Source of the DNA: Bacillus sp. DTU_2020_1000418_1_SI_GHA_SEK_038
Lineage (GTDB): Bacteria; Bacillota; Bacilli; Bacillales; Cytobacillaceae
Assembly: GCF_032341175.1 (NCBI RefSeq)
Contig: NZ_CP135435.1
Span: 1,240,001 to 1,304,000 of the forward strand
DNA length: 64,000 bases
Reading direction: 5' to 3'
In this document: positions 17,913 to 26,920 of the stretch, piece by piece
Position numbering within the stretch: position 1 is the stretch's first letter
How the letters are laid out: each line of letters opens with the position of its first letter
Program-made: the position numbers and the translations under genes
The notes under the pieces: generated by a model
What the model was told of the DNA's origin: nothing
The model's input: the letters and a program-made list of their open reading frames with translations, nothing else
Database searches by the model: none

Positions 17913-18815
17913 TTAAGCATTTTGGGCATGACTAATAGAATAATACTCTATTAAATCCTCTAAAACCTCATCTAATTCAGCAAAGCTATAGCCAAGCTCT
18001 TCCGCCTTACTTGTATTAATAGACCATGAGCCTTCAAAGGAATAAGGAGAGGCATTTTCTTTTGTCAGCACTCCTGTGATTTTTGCCTTTAGATTTAATT
18101 GCGACTCAATTTTCTCTAGCAGTTCCTTTAGTGAAATATCCTTTTTACAGCCAGGATTGATGGGACCAGTGAAGGAGGACGCACCTAGATCGTATAAAAA
18201 TTGGGCAGCATCATCAGACAGGATAAAGCTATATCTGGAATCAGGATTGGATAGGCCAATTTCTTCATTGTTAATGACTTTATCCACATGGAACCTTAGT
18301 CTGTTTGTAAAGTCGTCCTTGCCAATCACGATTGGAAAACGGGCAGCTGCGACCTCTATGTCATTTTGAGAGAATAATAGAGCTTCCGCTGCACGCTTTG
18401 CTTCCTGATACCCTTTATACCCTATAAATTGCTCTCTTGGCTGAAACTCGTAGGTAAATTCATATGGATTAAAGTGATCCTCCACATGATTAACTCCAAA
18501 ATCATATACTGCTTGAGTAGACGTGAAAATGTACCTCTTCACTTTTCCTGTCAAAGCCTGCAATATATATTGTGCCTCCAGCGGGGATTGGCATGTTTGG
18601 TCATAGACAATATCCCATTGACGGTCGGCAAGTGCTTTTTCAATCGACTTCTCATTTCGCCTATCCAATTTTAATCTTTCCACCTGGTCTCCAAATGGGT
18701 CAGGGGTAAATCCTCTTGTTGCAACCGTTACTTTATCTCCATTTTGCAAAAGCTTTCCAACTAATTTCTTTCCAAAAAATTGTGTTCCCCCTAAAACTAG
18801 AATTCTTCTGTTCAA
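17913..18815 (-). CDS. NAD(P)-dependent epimerase/dehydratase-like protein
   Basis: The 300-residue protein starts with a Rossmann motif (ILVLGGTQFFGKKLVGKL) and belongs to the extended SDR group of NAD-dependent epimerases (atypical, similar to plant chloroplast RNA-binding/CSP41-like forms). It has TSTQAVYDFG in place of a classical Ser region and a YKGYQEAKRAAE segment that can supply the YxxxK pair. Start is TTG with AGAGGT upstream. Neighbours give no pathway. Substrate unknown. Confidence 0.8.
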   Translation of the reverse strand: MNRRILVLGGTQFFGKKLVGKLLQNGDKVTVATRGFTPDPFGDQVERLKLDRRNEKSIEKALADRQWDIVYDQTCQSPLEAQYILQALTGKVKRYIFTSTQAVYDFGVNHVEDHFNPYEFTYEFQPREQFIGYKGYQEAKRAAEALLFSQNDIEVAAARFPIVIGKDDFTNRLRFHVDKVINNEEIGLSNPDSRYSFILSDDAAQFLYDLGASSFTGPINPGCKKDISLKELLEKIESQLNLKAKITGVLTKENASPYSFEGSWSINTSKAEELGYSFAELDEVLEDLIEYYSISHAQNA

Positions 18816-18894
18816 GTAGCTACCTCTTTTCTATTAAGTTAAATAATAAATACTAGATATAATGACAAATTCCTGCATCTAGAAAACATCTATC

Positions 18895-20130
18895 TTACGC
18901 AATAGTAGAGGGGGCTTTCTTTTGCTCGTGTGTATTTGTGTTCTCTTGTAAAACATATAAATTCCGTCCTGCTCCCACTCCAGCTATCGTGTATATGACC
19001 GTGATAACAACAAGCAGGATTAATGGAATCGTCCATGTATGAAAGAAATCGAATAAAAATCCAATGATAAACGGTCCTAGAGCCGCCAATAAATAACCAA
19101 CGGATTGTGCCATTCCAGATAGGTCGGAGGCTTGTTTTGCATTTGCTGCCCGCAGCCCGATAAGAGTTAGACCATGACTTATAGCTGCTCCAAGAGAAAT
19201 TCCCAGCATGATTATACAACAGAGTATAAAGGCTTTATTCGTGCTAAAAATTAAGCCCGATAAGCCAGTTATACATAGAAGACCAATACCCAAGGCAATG
19301 CCTTTTTGGTTTGGAAGCCGATCAGCAAGAACTGGAATAATGATGTTTGCAGGCAGCCCGGAAAATTGGAATAAGGTAAGCATCCAGCCTGCTATTGCAA
19401 TATCAAAACCTTGAGTATGCAGAATTTCAGGAAGCCAGGCGGTTATACTGAAATATACCATTGATTGTAAACCCATGAAGAGTGTTACTTGCCAGGCTAT
19501 TGAAGAAAACCAAATGCGTGAACCGGTTTGTTTTTGTTTGAGGCTATCAAAGGATGTGTTTTTTACTTTAAGTTGAGGAAGCCAAAAGCCGATAGCGGTA
19601 AAAATAATTAGTGCCCACATTCCAAGTGATAATCTCCAGCCTAAGCTAAGCGAATCGGCAAGAGGGATGCTGAGGCCAGGTGCTAAACCAGCGAAAACAC
19701 CCATTGATAGTGTGTAAATCCCTGTTAGAAGCCCGACTTTTCTTGGAAAGGATTGTTTGACAATTCCAGGTAACAGGACATTGCAAATGGCGATACCTAA
19801 GCCTATCAAGATTGTTCCTGAAAATAGGAGAGAAAGTGTGCTGGAGGAGCGAATCATAATTCCTGCACCTAAAATACATAATCCAATCATGACACTCATT
19901 TCATTTCCAAGCCTTCTAGAAATTCCTGGAACAAATGGGGAAATCATCCCGAAGGCAATGAGTGGCAATGTAGTTAATAAGCCAGCTATACCATTGGAAA
20001 TTCCAGTTTCAGCCCGTATATGTCCTGTTAAAGGACCAATCGAAGTAATAGCAGGTCTTAGCGTGAACGCAACAAAAATAATACCAATCATTAGGAGTGT
20101 ATTATTTTTTCGTATTTGAATATTTTCCAT
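18895..20130 (-). CDS. MFS transporter, CynX/NimT family
   Basis: The 411-residue protein has about twelve membrane helices and begins with the CynX-like segment (FVAFTLRPAITSIGPLTG) that marks this MFS branch, which includes cyanate and nitroimidazole transporters and the uncharacterised YycB. GGGGGAA stands before the ATG. It is followed by the epimerase-like gene on the same strand after about 80 bases, so the pair may share a transcript. Substrate unknown. Confidence 0.88.
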   Translation of the reverse strand: MENIQIRKNNTLLMIGIIFVAFTLRPAITSIGPLTGHIRAETGISNGIAGLLTTLPLIAFGMISPFVPGISRRLGNEMSVMIGLCILGAGIMIRSSSTLSLLFSGTILIGLGIAICNVLLPGIVKQSFPRKVGLLTGIYTLSMGVFAGLAPGLSIPLADSLSLGWRLSLGMWALIIFTAIGFWLPQLKVKNTSFDSLKQKQTGSRIWFSSIAWQVTLFMGLQSMVYFSITAWLPEILHTQGFDIAIAGWMLTLFQFSGLPANIIIPVLADRLPNQKGIALGIGLLCITGLSGLIFSTNKAFILCCIIMLGISLGAAISHGLTLIGLRAANAKQASDLSGMAQSVGYLLAALGPFIIGFLFDFFHTWTIPLILLVVITVIYTIAGVGAGRNLYVLQENTNTHEQKKAPSTIA

Positions 20131-20270
20131 TCAGATAAATTCCCCCAGTATTCAAAACAAAATAGATCCTACATGGTGATTTCTATTGCTTTGTGTAAAA
20201 ATCGGCAGGAGAATCTTTCATATTCGCATTATTATAATGAATATTCTGAATTTTGTACAGAGGGAAATGT

Positions 20271-20321
20271 AAAAAAGCACCTGTCACTTATTTACATGGA
20301 GTAAGGAAATAGACAGGCACT
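20271..20321 (-). terminator. terminator after the GAF-PucR regulator gene
   Basis: On the minus strand a TGCCTGTC arm pairs with GTGACAGGTGC with internal mismatches, then TTTTTT follows (20276-20271). Confidence 0.65.
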
Positions 20322-20362
20322 GATTTTGTTTTCGAAAGTTTAATAACAAAATAGCTATAGCC

Positions 20363-22471
20363 TTATTCATTTTTAGGAAAGTTTTCATACAGATGGCAGG
20401 CTAATAATATTTGTAAATAGTCATCTGGATCATTGAAATCAAGCTGGAGCAGTTCCTCGATCCTTTTAATGCGGTGGTAGAGCGTGTTTTTATGAACATG
20501 TAGCCTTTCAGATGTTTCGACTATCGATTTATTCAGTCTTACATAAGTGAAAAGCGTTTTCTCTAAATCATTGTTTTGTGCTTTTTCTGAACGCAACGGT
20601 GCCAGTATATCATTGGCAAACTGCTCTATTTCCGGAGAAGGCTGTGCTAGAAAAAGTCGATTGATCCCCATCTTTTTGTAATTCATGATCCCTGTTTTAT
20701 GGCGATTGATTATATATGCAAGTGCTTTTTTTGCCTCGTCATAGCACTTAGAAATGGCATGTATCCCCTTATAAGATGAACTAAGCCCGGCATAAAGCGG
20801 TATGTTCTCTTGGTTACCCCATTTCAATAATAAGGAGTCTAGCATCGTGCCCACTTCATCTATTTCATTTGGGTGGTTTGTAGAAAAGAGAATCGTGACC
20901 TTATTATGAAATCCATATACGAGTGTTCCTTTTTCAGGTATTCTCCGTTTAATTCTGGAAATGAGGCGATGAATAACTGCTTCTAATATTTGCAGATCAG
21001 TGTATGAGACTATTTCAAGCAGCAGCACGGAGAAGAATGAATTTGTATTTAAACCTAATGCCTCTCCAATTTCCTCCATAACTAATGGTTCTTTATTGTT
21101 CAGCAGGTCATTAAAGATTTCTTTTGTTTTTTTATAATAGACTTCTGCCTGAGTTTTTTGCTTTGTTAGCTCGAGGGCCAGAACATAACTTGCTTGTTCA
21201 ATGGTCATTTTATCTTGGGGCGAAATCGGTTTAAGAAACGGGATAATAAAACAGCCTAGGGAAACGCGGTCCGTTAATATCGGATATACGTAATATTTCA
21301 TTTCTTTCTCATCATTAATATCTATAAAAAATGGTTTTGTCTTATACCTTAGGATTTCAGCGAATTCGTCATTGCTTAAATATGGATAATGCACTGTTTT
21401 TTTCGGAAAGAGCTCGGAGTCTAAATTATCAAAAAAGAAAACCTCACTGCTCATCATTCGATTTAACTCCCGAATGATATACTCTACACTTTTATTTTGC
21501 AGGGAAAGACGAGTTAGATTTTCATGAATCTCTGCTCTTCTTAAAAGAAGACTATTTTTTTCCTCTAATCGTTTTGTTAATTCTATGATTTCTTCTAACT
21601 GCTCATTTTTTTCCTGATATAGTCTTGCGTTTTGAATGGCAATAGCTGCCTGTGCCCCAAAGCCCTCTAATAATCGAAGATTGTCCTCGGTTAATTTTCC
21701 TTCCGCTTCGTATTGATGAACAGTCATGACGCCGATTGGCTGGTTATCCAATTTTAGAGGAACTGAAATGAGGGATTTTAATTTAGAATGATCACTGGCA
21801 CCTCGAATATTAGTGAAGTTACTCATCGAAAGAGTTTCCATTCCTTCATAAATTTCAGATTTTGAGAAATAAATGACGGGATTTCCGTCTTTATATACTC
21901 TTCCAGTTATGGATTCCCCGAACTTTACTCGAATAGCCTTCAGCTTTTTATTAAAACCAATTGCTGATCTTACCGTTAATTCCTGTGTTCTATCATTAGC
22001 TAATTGCACAAAGCCCGCGTCTGCAGCTGGAATTACGCTTAGGGCATGGCTAACAATCTTGTCGAGTACTTCGTCTAGCTCAAGAGAGGCAGTGATAGAA
22101 AGAGTGCTCTCTATCATACTGGTTAGCTCAATCTCTTTTGCACTGATTTTATTTTCTAGACCTACTACAGAAAAAAGGATATAAAGCTCATCTAGTTCAT
22201 TTTTGGATAAGTGGATGGCGGGATTAGAAAGATATAAATGGACCTGATCATTCCCAGAGTAGAAAAATGTGTAAAGGCTATTATTAGTACTCGGCTGAAC
22301 AAGATATTTCTTCTTTGAGGGATTTGTGAGAAAGGGGATATCAATAACTGCCATCTCACCGTGTGAGTGTAGCAGTTGGGTTCTTTGTTTTACTTTTTCA
22401 GAAAAGTATATTTTATAAGGATTATTATTGAATTTATTTTGCAGAAAAGTAAATAGTTGTTGTTTTATCAA
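20363..22471 (-). CDS. GAF domain-containing PucR/CdaR-type transcriptional activator
   Basis: About 702 residues: an N-terminal segment, a GAF domain (about 115-300; TASLELDEVLDKIVSHALSV to GAQAAIAIQNARLYQ), a coiled segment (NEQLEEIIELTKRLEEKNSL), a middle sensory part, then a PucR-type C-terminal helix-turn-helix (VETSERLHVHKNTLYHRIKR). GTG 22483 has no ribosome site; TTG 22471 has AAGGTGG six to eight bases upstream, so I prefer it. It is divergent from the amidohydrolase/transporter/carbamoylase genes at 22639-26521 and is their probable regulator. PucR-group proteins often control purine or amino-acid use. The ligand is unknown. Confidence 0.85.
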   Translation of the reverse strand: MIKQQLFTFLQNKFNNNPYKIYFSEKVKQRTQLLHSHGEMAVIDIPFLTNPSKKKYLVQPSTNNSLYTFFYSGNDQVHLYLSNPAIHLSKNELDELYILFSVVGLENKISAKEIELTSMIESTLSITASLELDEVLDKIVSHALSVIPAADAGFVQLANDRTQELTVRSAIGFNKKLKAIRVKFGESITGRVYKDGNPVIYFSKSEIYEGMETLSMSNFTNIRGASDHSKLKSLISVPLKLDNQPIGVMTVHQYEAEGKLTEDNLRLLEGFGAQAAIAIQNARLYQEKNEQLEEIIELTKRLEEKNSLLLRRAEIHENLTRLSLQNKSVEYIIRELNRMMSSEVFFFDNLDSELFPKKTVHYPYLSNDEFAEILRYKTKPFFIDINDEKEMKYYVYPILTDRVSLGCFIIPFLKPISPQDKMTIEQASYVLALELTKQKTQAEVYYKKTKEIFNDLLNNKEPLVMEEIGEALGLNTNSFFSVLLLEIVSYTDLQILEAVIHRLISRIKRRIPEKGTLVYGFHNKVTILFSTNHPNEIDEVGTMLDSLLLKWGNQENIPLYAGLSSSYKGIHAISKCYDEAKKALAYIINRHKTGIMNYKKMGINRLFLAQPSPEIEQFANDILAPLRSEKAQNNDLEKTLFTYVRLNKSIVETSERLHVHKNTLYHRIKRIEELLQLDFNDPDDYLQILLACHLYENFPKNE

Positions 22472-22638
22472 GTGTAATCCCACCTTTATGGACTATTATA
22501 CAATAAACAGATCTCATTTATGTACAAATGAACATTGAATTAATTTTCAGATTTATTATTATATTCAATATAGAAAAAACAAATACATTATACTATTTTG
22601 ATAAAATATTATAGTCGATTAAGTAGGAGTGAATGAAT

Positions 22639-23817
22639 ATGAACAAGCTTTATGAGTTATTAGATCAGGCTTACGATGAAATGGTAGAAGTACGCCGATA
22701 TTTGCATCAATATCCCGAGCTTTCTTTCCAAGAGGAAAATACACCTAAATACATTGCTGAATATCATGAAAAATTAGGCCATGAGGTCCGTACAGGTGTT
22801 GGAGGACGCGGGGTTGTAGCCACACTGCGCGGTGGAAAGCCTGGCCAAACAGTTGCATTGCGTGCGGACTTTGACGCACTTCCGATTCAAGAAGAAAACG
22901 ATGTCCCATATAAATCGAAGGTAGCTGGAGTTATGCATGCCTGCGGACATGACAGCCACACCGCTACACTGCTTATTTTGGCAAAAGTTTTAAATAGTAT
23001 GAAGGAAGAGATCGAAGGAAATATTGTATTTATCCATCAGCACGCTGAAGAGGTACTGCCTGGCGGAGCGATTGCGATGATCGAGGATGGCTGTTTAGCT
23101 GGAGTGGATGTCATCTTTGGCCAGCATATTTGGTCAACTGCTCCTGTGGGTACAATTGAGTATAGGCAAGGACCGATGATGGCAGCCGCTGACTTCTTCA
23201 AAGTGAAAATCAAAGGCCGTGGCGGACACGGTTCTCAGCCGCATCGGACAAAGGATAGTGTTGTTATCGGATCACAGCTGGTTGGCAATATTCAACAAAT
23301 TGTTTCCCGCCGAGTAGATCCTCTTGATACCGCTGTTATATCAATTGGCTCATTTGAAGCAAAAAATGCACCGAATGTCATTGCAGATTCCGCTTCTCTT
23401 GCTGGAACAGTAAGAACTTTCAAAGATGAAACACGTGAGTATATAGAATCTGAAATTGAACGCATCATTAAAGGAACTTGTTTGGCTGCAGATGCAGAAT
23501 ATACGTACGAGTACCAAAAGGGCTACCCTGCAACCGTTAATCCAAAACAGGAAATGGAATTTATTGTGGAGCTAGCTAAACAAGTGCCGGGCGTAACAGC
23601 TGTAGTTGAATGTGAACCGCAAATGGGTGGAGAGGATTTTGCATATTATCTGCAAAAGGTTAAGGGAGCATTTTTCTTCACAGGCGGTCAAAATCCTGAA
23701 TGGAAAGAAACATACCCCCATCACCATCCAAAATTTGATATTGATGAAAAAGGAATGCTGATTGCAGCGAAAACATTAGGAATAGCGACTTTAACTTATT
23801 TAGAAAATAATAAATAG
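22639..23817 (+). CDS. M20 amidohydrolase (N-acyl amino acid/hippurate hydrolase type)
   Basis: The 392-residue protein matches the amidohydrolase branch of M20 (HipO, N-acetylcysteine deacetylase, IAA-amino acid hydrolases): LRADFDALPIQEE, MHACGHDSHTATLL (Cys/His metal site), HQHAEEVLPGGA, GGHGSQPHRTKDSV and GGEDFAYYLQ. It removes an acyl group from an amino acid in the cytoplasm. ATG 22639 is preferred over 22633 because AGGAG (22625-22629) is then nine bases away. First gene of a three-gene run divergent from the GAF-PucR regulator. Confidence 0.9.
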   Translation: MNKLYELLDQAYDEMVEVRRYLHQYPELSFQEENTPKYIAEYHEKLGHEVRTGVGGRGVVATLRGGKPGQTVALRADFDALPIQEENDVPYKSKVAGVMHACGHDSHTATLLILAKVLNSMKEEIEGNIVFIHQHAEEVLPGGAIAMIEDGCLAGVDVIFGQHIWSTAPVGTIEYRQGPMMAAADFFKVKIKGRGGHGSQPHRTKDSVVIGSQLVGNIQQIVSRRVDPLDTAVISIGSFEAKNAPNVIADSASLAGTVRTFKDETREYIESEIERIIKGTCLAADAEYTYEYQKGYPATVNPKQEMEFIVELAKQVPGVTAVVECEPQMGGEDFAYYLQKVKGAFFFTGGQNPEWKETYPHHHPKFDIDEKGMLIAAKTLGIATLTYLENNK

Positions 23818-23998
23818 TAGAGGATACAGACCGGATTCTTAGTGAAGTATGACAAGGATCCGGTACGCTTTCTATTTTTGTAATAGGCATTTTAGAAGTT
23901 AATTGTTTTGAATTTTTCGTAACCTCTTTAATGAAATATTAGGAAATGTATTTAAGGAAATTGTATATTTATGGATATTAATGAAGGAAGTGATTCTC

Positions 23999-25186
23999 AT
24001 GCCTCAAATGGCAGCCTTAGTAATATTAGTTTTTATTTTATATATTGGAGATTTTGTTTCAACTCGTACAAAAGCCTGGATTCCTTCTGTATTTGTCAGT
24101 GCTGTCTTATTTCTTATTGGATATTGGACGTTTTTCCCGCAGGACATCGTCTCCATATCTGGTGTACCACCAGTTGTTGCAACGATGGTGATTTACCTAC
24201 TCATTACAAATATGGGGACTTTACTTTCTGTTAAAGAACTAATGAAGCAATGGAAGACGATTGTTATTGCGTTATCAGGTATTTTAGGAATTATTGCTGT
24301 ATTATTTGGAATTGGGACATTTATTTGGGACTGGAACACTGTTGTCGTTGCGATCCCGCCATTAGTCGGTGGAATCGTATCTGCTGTTATTATGTCTGAA
24401 GGTGCAAAAGAATTAGGGCTTATATCCCTATCTGTATTTGCTATCGTTATTTATGTCATGCAAGGTTTTGCAGGTTATCCTTTAACTTCTATCGTATTAA
24501 AGAAGGAAGGCAGAAGGCTTCTGAAGGAATATCGCAGTGGAAAACTAGAGAAATTAGAAGCTGAACAGACTGAATCTAGTGAAGAAGATGAACTAAAGCT
24601 TTTCAAAAAGATGCCAAAAGAGTATAACACCGACTATTTCAAATTCCTTCGTCTAGCTATTGTCGGTTTACTAGCTTATCTTGTGTCAACGGCGCTTGCA
24701 CCGATATTTGCGATCAGTCCGTTTGTATTATGTTTAGTATTCGGGGTTATTGGAAGAAGTGTTGGTTTTCTGGAAAGACAAATTCTCTTTAAAGCCAATG
24801 GATTTGGAATAGGTATTATGTTTCTAATGCTCTTTGTTTTTGACTCATTAAAAAATGCGACTCCAAGCATGTTGGTTGAAATTATTTATCCTTTAGTTGG
24901 ATGTATTGTATTAGGTGTAATTGGAATGTACATTTTCTCGTTTATTATCGGAAAGGTATTGAAGGTTAGTAAAGAAATGGCGTTTGCGGTTTCTTTAACA
25001 GCTTTATACGGATTTCCAGCAGACTATATTATTACGAATGAGGTTATTAAATCATTAACAAAAGATAAAAAGGAACAAGATGTTTTAACAAGTCATATGC
25101 TGCCGCCGATGCTTGTTGGAGGTTTCATCACAGTTACAATGGTTTCCGTAGTTTTAGCAGGTATTTTCGTAGGATTCTTGAAATAA
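23999..25186 (+). CDS. polytopic membrane transporter, GltS-like architecture, substrate unknown
   Basis: This 395-residue protein has about ten to eleven membrane segments in two halves split by a charged loop (KKEGRRLLKEYRSGKLEKLE, about residues 165-205). The C-terminal segment (YGFPADYIITNEVIKSL, HMLPPMLVGGFITVTMVSVV) recalls sodium:glutamate symporters of the GltS group, but I cannot assign it firmly. ATG 23999 has AAGGAAGTGAT before it; an upstream ATG at 23981 precedes that site. It lies between two amidohydrolase genes and probably moves their shared substrate or product. Confidence 0.7.
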   Translation: MPQMAALVILVFILYIGDFVSTRTKAWIPSVFVSAVLFLIGYWTFFPQDIVSISGVPPVVATMVIYLLITNMGTLLSVKELMKQWKTIVIALSGILGIIAVLFGIGTFIWDWNTVVVAIPPLVGGIVSAVIMSEGAKELGLISLSVFAIVIYVMQGFAGYPLTSIVLKKEGRRLLKEYRSGKLEKLEAEQTESSEEDELKLFKKMPKEYNTDYFKFLRLAIVGLLAYLVSTALAPIFAISPFVLCLVFGVIGRSVGFLERQILFKANGFGIGIMFLMLFVFDSLKNATPSMLVEIIYPLVGCIVLGVIGMYIFSFIIGKVLKVSKEMAFAVSLTALYGFPADYIITNEVIKSLTKDKKEQDVLTSHMLPPMLVGGFITVTMVSVVLAGIFVGFLK

Positions 25187-25291
25187 TTAGTAAAATATTG
25201 CGGGTTCGATATATTTGGTAAATGAAATGGCCAAGTAATGTCGACCCGCTTATCTTTCATTTAGTAAAGTTCTAGTTTTGGAGGGATTCAC

Positions 25292-26521
25292 ATGACAAAG
25301 TCTCAACAAAGGATCGAAAACCATATTGAGGAATTGAGTAAATTTACGGCAACTCCGGGTAAAGGGGTAACACGGCTTACTTATAGTCAAGAGGATTTAC
25401 AGGCAAGAAACTATATTAAAGAGACTATGGAGGAATATGGATTAATAGTCCGTGAAGATGGGTTAGGCAATATTTTTGGAAGGCTAGAAGGAAGTATAGA
25501 GGATGCGCCTAGTGTTATTGTCGGTTCTCACTTTGATTCTGTTCCTAACGGCGGTGCGTATGATGGCGCTGCCGGCGTTGTCGCTGGTCTAGAAGTGGCT
25601 GCTCTTTTTCAAGAAAAGAACTTAAAGCCAAAATATCCATTAGAAGTGATTGCGATGGTAGAAGAAGAGGGTTCGAGATTCGGCGGAGGCCTAATGGGAT
25701 CACGAGGAATCATTGGCACACTGACCGAGGAAGATTTCAAAAATCTAAAGGATTCAGACGGCATTTCAACGGTGGAAGCAATGAAGGGAATCGGATTAGA
25801 TTCGTCCTTGGTCAAAATAAGAGATCCGAAAACAATGAAGGCTTTCTTAGAATTGCATATTGAGCAAGGACCGATTCTTGAAGAAGCCAATATTCCAATT
25901 GGAGTTGTAGAAGCGATTGTAGGCTTGACTCAGCTAGAGGTAACGGTAGAGGGTCAAGCAGGCCATGCTGGTACAACTCCGATGGATCGCAGGTCTGATG
26001 CGTTAGTGACAGCAGCAAGAATTATTGCACAATTACCGGATCTTGCTCTGGAAGAGGGAGAGGGGACAGTCATCACCACTGGCCGCTTACATGTTTATCC
26101 GAACGGTGCCAACGTCATTCCGGATAAAACGATTTTCACCATCGACCTTCGATCTGGAAAAGAAGAGAATGTTCAACGTGTACTGGAGAAGGTGCAGACA
26201 TTAATTCAATCCTATCAAGCAGAGGGCATTCGGACTTCGGTTAAGCAGCAATTATATATCCAGCCAAAGGCACTTAGTGAAAATATGCGTTCTCTTCTCA
26301 AGCAAATAAGCGGAGAATTGGGAGTTTCTTATCGCTCTATCAATAGCGGTGCAGGTCATGATGCTATGGTCTTTTCAGATGTCACAGATGTTGGGATGAT
26401 TTTCGTTCCAAGTAAAAACGGCTTAAGCCATTGTCCAGAGGAATGGTCTGATTCAGGCCATTTAGCAGATGGAGCCCAAATTTTATTCGAGGCAGCAAAG
26501 AGTTTGACAGAGGCGGAATAG
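25292..26521 (+). CDS. Zn-dependent amidohydrolase, allantoate/N-carbamoyl-amino-acid hydrolase type
   Basis: The 409-residue protein fits the AllC/AmaB/HyuC branch of M20: GSHFDSVPNGGAYDGAAGV (His, Asp metal ligands), VEEEGSRFGGGLMGSRGI (Glu base), FLELHIEQGPILEE, GQAGHAGTTPMDRRSDAL and SGAGHDAMVFSD. These enzymes release ammonia and CO2 from allantoate, ureidoglycine or N-carbamoyl amino acids. GGAGGG precedes the ATG. With the adjacent transporter and M20 deacylase under a PucR-type regulator it may serve purine-derived ureides or N-substituted amino acids; no other allantoin genes are visible. Confidence 0.88.
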   Translation: MTKSQQRIENHIEELSKFTATPGKGVTRLTYSQEDLQARNYIKETMEEYGLIVREDGLGNIFGRLEGSIEDAPSVIVGSHFDSVPNGGAYDGAAGVVAGLEVAALFQEKNLKPKYPLEVIAMVEEEGSRFGGGLMGSRGIIGTLTEEDFKNLKDSDGISTVEAMKGIGLDSSLVKIRDPKTMKAFLELHIEQGPILEEANIPIGVVEAIVGLTQLEVTVEGQAGHAGTTPMDRRSDALVTAARIIAQLPDLALEEGEGTVITTGRLHVYPNGANVIPDKTIFTIDLRSGKEENVQRVLEKVQTLIQSYQAEGIRTSVKQQLYIQPKALSENMRSLLKQISGELGVSYRSINSGAGHDAMVFSDVTDVGMIFVPSKNGLSHCPEEWSDSGHLADGAQILFEAAKSLTEAE

Positions 26522-26527
26522 GAAAAT

Positions 26528-26568
26528 ATAGAAATCCCACAGAATATCATATTTTGTGGGATTTCTAT
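26528..26568 (+). terminator. hairpin terminator after the carbamoylase-type gene
   Basis: ATAGAAATCCCACA (26528-26541) pairs perfectly over 14 bases with TGTGGGATTTCTAT (26555-26568). The T-tract is short. Confidence 0.75.
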
Positions 26569-26880
26569 TGCTGTTGGTGACAGTAAAAAGCCAGAAGTGG
26601 TCACCAATCCCTGCTAATTGTGCCCGTGCCGATCGAAAAAAGCCAAGAACGGTCATCAAAGTCCTCCACTGGTGCCTGTGCCGATAGGAAAAAGCTAAGA
26701 ACGGTCATCAATGTCCTCCACTGGTGCCCGTGCCGATAGGAAAAAGCCAAGAACGGTCACCAATCCCTGCTAATGGTGCCCGTGCCGACCGAAAACAGCC
26801 AAGAACGGTCATCAATCTCTGTCAATGGTGCCCGCTCAATCCAATATTTCCACCGGGCGGTAACCAATGTCTCCAAAGTC
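26569..26880. repeat. 52-bp tandem repeat, about six copies
   Basis: Copies begin at about 26569, 26621, 26673, 26725, 26777 and 26829, an exact 52-base step. The core reads TGCCCGTGCCGATAGGAAAA, then AGCCAAGAACGGTCATCAA and a variable CCTCCAC or CCTGCTAA end. The four middle copies are nearly identical and the outer ones are degenerate. Base composition is more GC-rich than the flanks, the step is not a multiple of three, and no coding frame runs through it. It fills most of the 399-bp gap between a terminator and the convergent sigma-54 regulator gene. Confidence 0.9.
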
Positions 26881-26920
26881 TAACCTTATCTACTATTTAA
26901 TCTTAAGAAATATAAGTTTT

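Noticed and set aside
26569..26880. CRISPR array
   Set aside because: The units are contiguous 52-bp tandem copies without distinct spacers, and no cas genes are present.
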